Source: Candidatus Hydrogenedentota bacterium (GTDB taxonomy: Bacteria; Hydrogenedentota; Hydrogenedentia; Hydrogenedentales; JAGMZX01). From it: 35,292 nt of DNA. The translations under genes and the position numbers were made by a program. The DNA is taken from positions 24,211-59,502 of the forward strand of contig JAGMZX010000016.1 of NCBI GenBank assembly GCA_018005585.1, given 5' to 3'. Each line of letters opens with the position of its first letter. Position 1 is the first letter of the stretch. The notes under the pieces are model-generated. The model was not told where the DNA came from, ran no database searches, and saw nothing but the letters and a program-made list of their open reading frames with translations. Of this stretch, positions 33,527 to 35,292 are shown in pieces.

Positions 33527-33804
33527 TGGAAGAAAGTCTCAACGCATTCTGTGAAACGGTCTTCTATCCGGTGCTCCACCCGATTTTTGAGCCGTTCAAC
33601 ACGTTCCTCAGCAGTTTCTACCAGCCCTACGCGACCATTTGCGGCGTCGGCCTGTTCGTTCTGGCCATGATTTGGGTCGGCGTCATTCTCCACGAACCCT
33701 ACGTGAACCGCGGACGGCCGGTGAAGTCGGTCTGGACCGATTTGCGGCTCTGGACCGTCATATCCATGCTGCCCCATGTTTTCGTTTACTTCTACTTTTA
33801 TTAG
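33526..33804 (+). CDS. small membrane protein, two predicted helices
   Basis: A 92-residue protein of no family I recognise. A hydrophobic helix lies at about residues 35-55 (ATICGVGLFVLAMIWVGVIL) and another near the end (LWTVISMLPHVFVYFYFY), with a charged loop between them (HEPYVNRGRPVKSVWTD). It starts one base inside the symporter stop, so it is almost certainly translated with it. An accessory or stabilising subunit of the symporter is the simplest guess (inference). Confidence 0.8.
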   Translation: MEESLNAFCETVFYPVLHPIFEPFNTFLSSFYQPYATICGVGLFVLAMIWVGVILHEPYVNRGRPVKSVWTDLRLWTVISMLPHVFVYFYFY

Positions 33805-33813
33805 GAATGCGTC

Positions 33814-34071
33814 ATGAGCGAAATATTCGATAGGGAATCTCAGAAGAAAAAGACGGAAGACTTCGGGAAGCGCGACGCCGAAACCTACATGGCCATAGGC
33901 ATTTTCATTATGGCGGTAGGCATTCCCGTGCTGCTCGGCACCATGTGGGCGCTTGACCGGCCCCATGCCGCGGTTGTGAACGCCATTTGCGGCGCGGTGC
34001 TCTGTCTCATTGGCGCAGGATGTATCGGTTACGGATGGCTGCTGCACCGGCGTCAAAAACAGCGGGCATAA
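33814..34071 (+). CDS. small membrane protein, two predicted helices
   Basis: An 85-residue protein. A charged, Lys/Glu-rich N-terminus (about 24 residues) is followed by two hydrophobic helices (MAIGIFIMAVGIPVLLGTMW and VVNAICGAVLCLIGAGCIGYGWLL) and a basic tail. AGGA lies seven bases before the ATG, and the previous gene ends nine bases upstream. It forms a three-gene unit with the symporter. I recognise no family. Confidence 0.8.
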   Translation: MSEIFDRESQKKKTEDFGKRDAETYMAIGIFIMAVGIPVLLGTMWALDRPHAAVVNAICGAVLCLIGAGCIGYGWLLHRRQKQRA

Positions 34072-34697
34072 CGCTGACCGCCCTTCCCGCGCGCATCGAC
34101 GCGCAATCCGCCGCGCGCGGTTTCACGCGGCCTCGCTGGGGCAATCTCTTTGGCCTGCTTGCGCATCGCGGCATTCTCCCCCCAAAACACGGGCAAGAAC
34201 CGGGCGCGCTACCGCGCCTCGAACGCGTATGGATGCCCGCCTACGCCATCCTGGTCGCGCTTGTTTCGCGCCGGGGACCGGGCACGGCCTGGGTCTCGGT
34301 GGACGCCTGTTCGAGCGCCTTCGCGCTCTTTGAACGCGTGGACGAGTTGAGGGATGCGGAGGTGCGCGAAGCGTATTTCCCCCCAAGGCTGACTGAGGAT
34401 GCCGCCGTGCAGGCGGGCCGCCAAGGCCTGCTGCAATATATCCTGCGGCGGCGCGGCCAGGGCGACAAGCCGGTGGTCGAGTCGGTGCGGGAAGTCCGCC
34501 TCTACTATGCTCCGGTGTGGGTGCTGTATTATCGGCGCTTCCGCCGTTACCTTGACGTGGGTATTCTCGACGGCTACACGGGCGGGCCGATGGGTTCGCG
34601 CGCGAAACAGGCCGTTCTGAACGCCATGATCGCCGAACGCCGCGCACGTCTATCCGGCGAGGACGCCGCGCGCGGCGCGCGCGCGCAGGGAGAGTAG
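34020..34697 (+). CDS. conserved-looking protein of unknown function
   Basis: 225 residues from the ATG at 34020, which overlaps the preceding gene by 52 bases. An ATG at 34035 is equally possible, and neither has a strong ribosome binding site. There is no signal peptide or long membrane helix. A central stretch (RLERVWMPAYAILVALVSRRGPGTAWVSVD) and a C-terminal one (REVRLYYAPVWVLYYRRFRR, then DGYTGGPMGSRAKQAVLNAM) have the look of beta strands with conserved aromatic residues. The phrase on a product 'of the type YYAPVWVLYY...D-TG' recalls domains that bind the cell envelope or peptides, but I cannot assign a family. It is followed at once by the flippase-like gene. Confidence 0.6.
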   Translation: MYRLRMAAAPASKTAGITLTALPARIDAQSAARGFTRPRWGNLFGLLAHRGILPPKHGQEPGALPRLERVWMPAYAILVALVSRRGPGTAWVSVDACSSAFALFERVDELRDAEVREAYFPPRLTEDAAVQAGRQGLLQYILRRRGQGDKPVVESVREVRLYYAPVWVLYYRRFRRYLDVGILDGYTGGPMGSRAKQAVLNAMIAERRARLSGEDAARGARAQGE

Positions 34698-34702
34698 CGC
34701 AG

Positions 34703-35292
34703 GTGCAGCAACAGCAGCGCGAGCCGACGCTCGCCGAATCGTTCGGCGGACGCCTTTCCTGGCGGCACCCCGCCGTCCGCGCGGCTGTCCTTACATTCGG
34801 CGGCTACGGCAGCATGCAAGTACTGCGATTCGCCAGCAATCTGGTCCTGACGCGGCTGCTCCTGCCCGAGGCCTTCGGCGTGATGGTGCTCGTCAACCTG
34901 GTCATCTATGGCTTGCACATGTTTTCCGACATCGGATTGGGGCCCAGCGTGGTACAGAATCCGCGCGGCGAAGAAACGGCGTTCCTGTGGACGGCGTGGA
35001 CCGTCAACATCCTCAAGAACATGGGGCTCTGGTGCGTCGCGTGCGCATTGAGCTGGCCGCTGGCCCGCCTTTATCGCGAGCCGCAACTGGCGTCGGTGCT
35101 GCCAGTCGTGGCGATCAACCTCATCCTCGAGGCGGCGGTATCCGCCAAGACGGGGGTGCTGCGCCGGCGCCTGGAACTTGGCAGGCTCGTTCTTCTCGAA
35201 CTCTCGACCTATGCGCTCTCCGTGGCCATCATGATTGCCGTGGCGTCGGTGTTCCCCAGCGTCTGGGCGCTGGCGATCGGCTCACTGGCCGG
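34703..35292 (+). CDS. polysaccharide flippase-like membrane protein, 3' end outside window
   Basis: About 196 residues are visible in an open frame starting with GTG at 34703, with AGGGAG about ten bases upstream. The text resembles the MOP/Wzx-type oligosaccharide exporters. VLTFGGYGSMQVLRFASNLVLTRLLLPEAFG is the typical first helix and loop, followed by LVNLVIYGLHMFSDIGLGPSVVQNPR, TAFLWTAWTVNILKNMGLW and further helices. Such proteins flip lipid-linked glycans for capsule, O-antigen or exopolysaccharide. The gene runs off the window, so its neighbours may form a surface-polysaccharide locus. It follows the unknown protein by five bases. Confidence 0.8.
   Translation, partial: MQQQQREPTLAESFGGRLSWRHPAVRAAVLTFGGYGSMQVLRFASNLVLTRLLLPEAFGVMVLVNLVIYGLHMFSDIGLGPSVVQNPRGEETAFLWTAWTVNILKNMGLWCVACALSWPLARLYREPQLASVLPVVAINLILEAAVSAKTGVLRRRLELGRLVLLELSTYALSVAIMIAVASVFPSVWALAIGSLA

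Overview
The window is GC-rich bacterial DNA, densely coded on both strands. I count 24 protein genes: 22 complete, plus one cut by each edge. There is also one broken toxin-antitoxin-like locus. I see no rRNA, tRNA, CRISPR array or insertion sequence. The content suggests a heterotrophic, glycan-degrading member of the Planctomycetes/Verrucomicrobia/Lentisphaerae group or of Candidatus Hydrogenedentota. The grounds are Tat-exported enzymes, a Cys-type sulfatase, GH2, GH29 and DUF2961 (GH172) enzymes, a large protein joining a propeller, c-type haems and an FGE-like domain, and a multihaem cytochrome with PEGA-like repeats. The taxonomic placement is inference.

Layout. 1-2352: end of a GH2-type glycosidase (+). 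2374-5713: minus-strand operon of a sugar-kinase-like phosphotransferase, a Tat-exported creatininase-family hydrolase and a kelch protein. 6071-9285: translationally coupled pair of a Tat amidohydrolase and a membrane-anchored 5'-nucleotidase (+). 9349-10152: exported alpha/beta hydrolase (+), convergent with a CaCA cation antiporter (10180-11139, -). 11349-12212: SDR oxidoreductase. 12316-14749: DUF2961/GH172 protein, probably frameshifted at its end, then a GH29 alpha-L-fucosidase-like enzyme. 14957-17644: subtilisin-type lipoprotein. 17869-19437: sulfatase. 19592-23212: VOC protein, DhaK, DhaL, LsrF-like aldolase and Tat-exported cupin. 23293-27318: the 1341-residue haem/FGE-like fusion protein. 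27486-28075: PIN-domain toxin gene interrupted by TAG, with a truncated partner. 28120-29781: fusion of a xylose-isomerase-like TIM barrel with a ribulose-phosphate 3-epimerase domain. 29840-31534: heptahaem cytochrome (-). 31970-34071: sodium:solute symporter and two tiny membrane proteins. 34020-34697: unknown protein. 34703-end: start of a polysaccharide flippase-like protein.

How the parts may work together (inference). Secreted glycosidases, the sulfatase and the fucosidase would release sugars from sulfated or fucosylated polysaccharide. The symporter would bring monomers in. The kinase, the DhaK/DhaL/aldolase set and the isomerase/epimerase fusion would convert uncommon sugars to central metabolites. 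The best candidate for an undescribed system is the 19592-29781 stretch. It combines a dihydroxyacetone-kinase-like pair without its usual phosphoryl donor, an autoinducer-2-type thiolase/aldolase, an exported sugar-isomerase-like cupin and a two-domain isomerase/epimerase, with the large haem/FGE-like fusion protein encoded between them.
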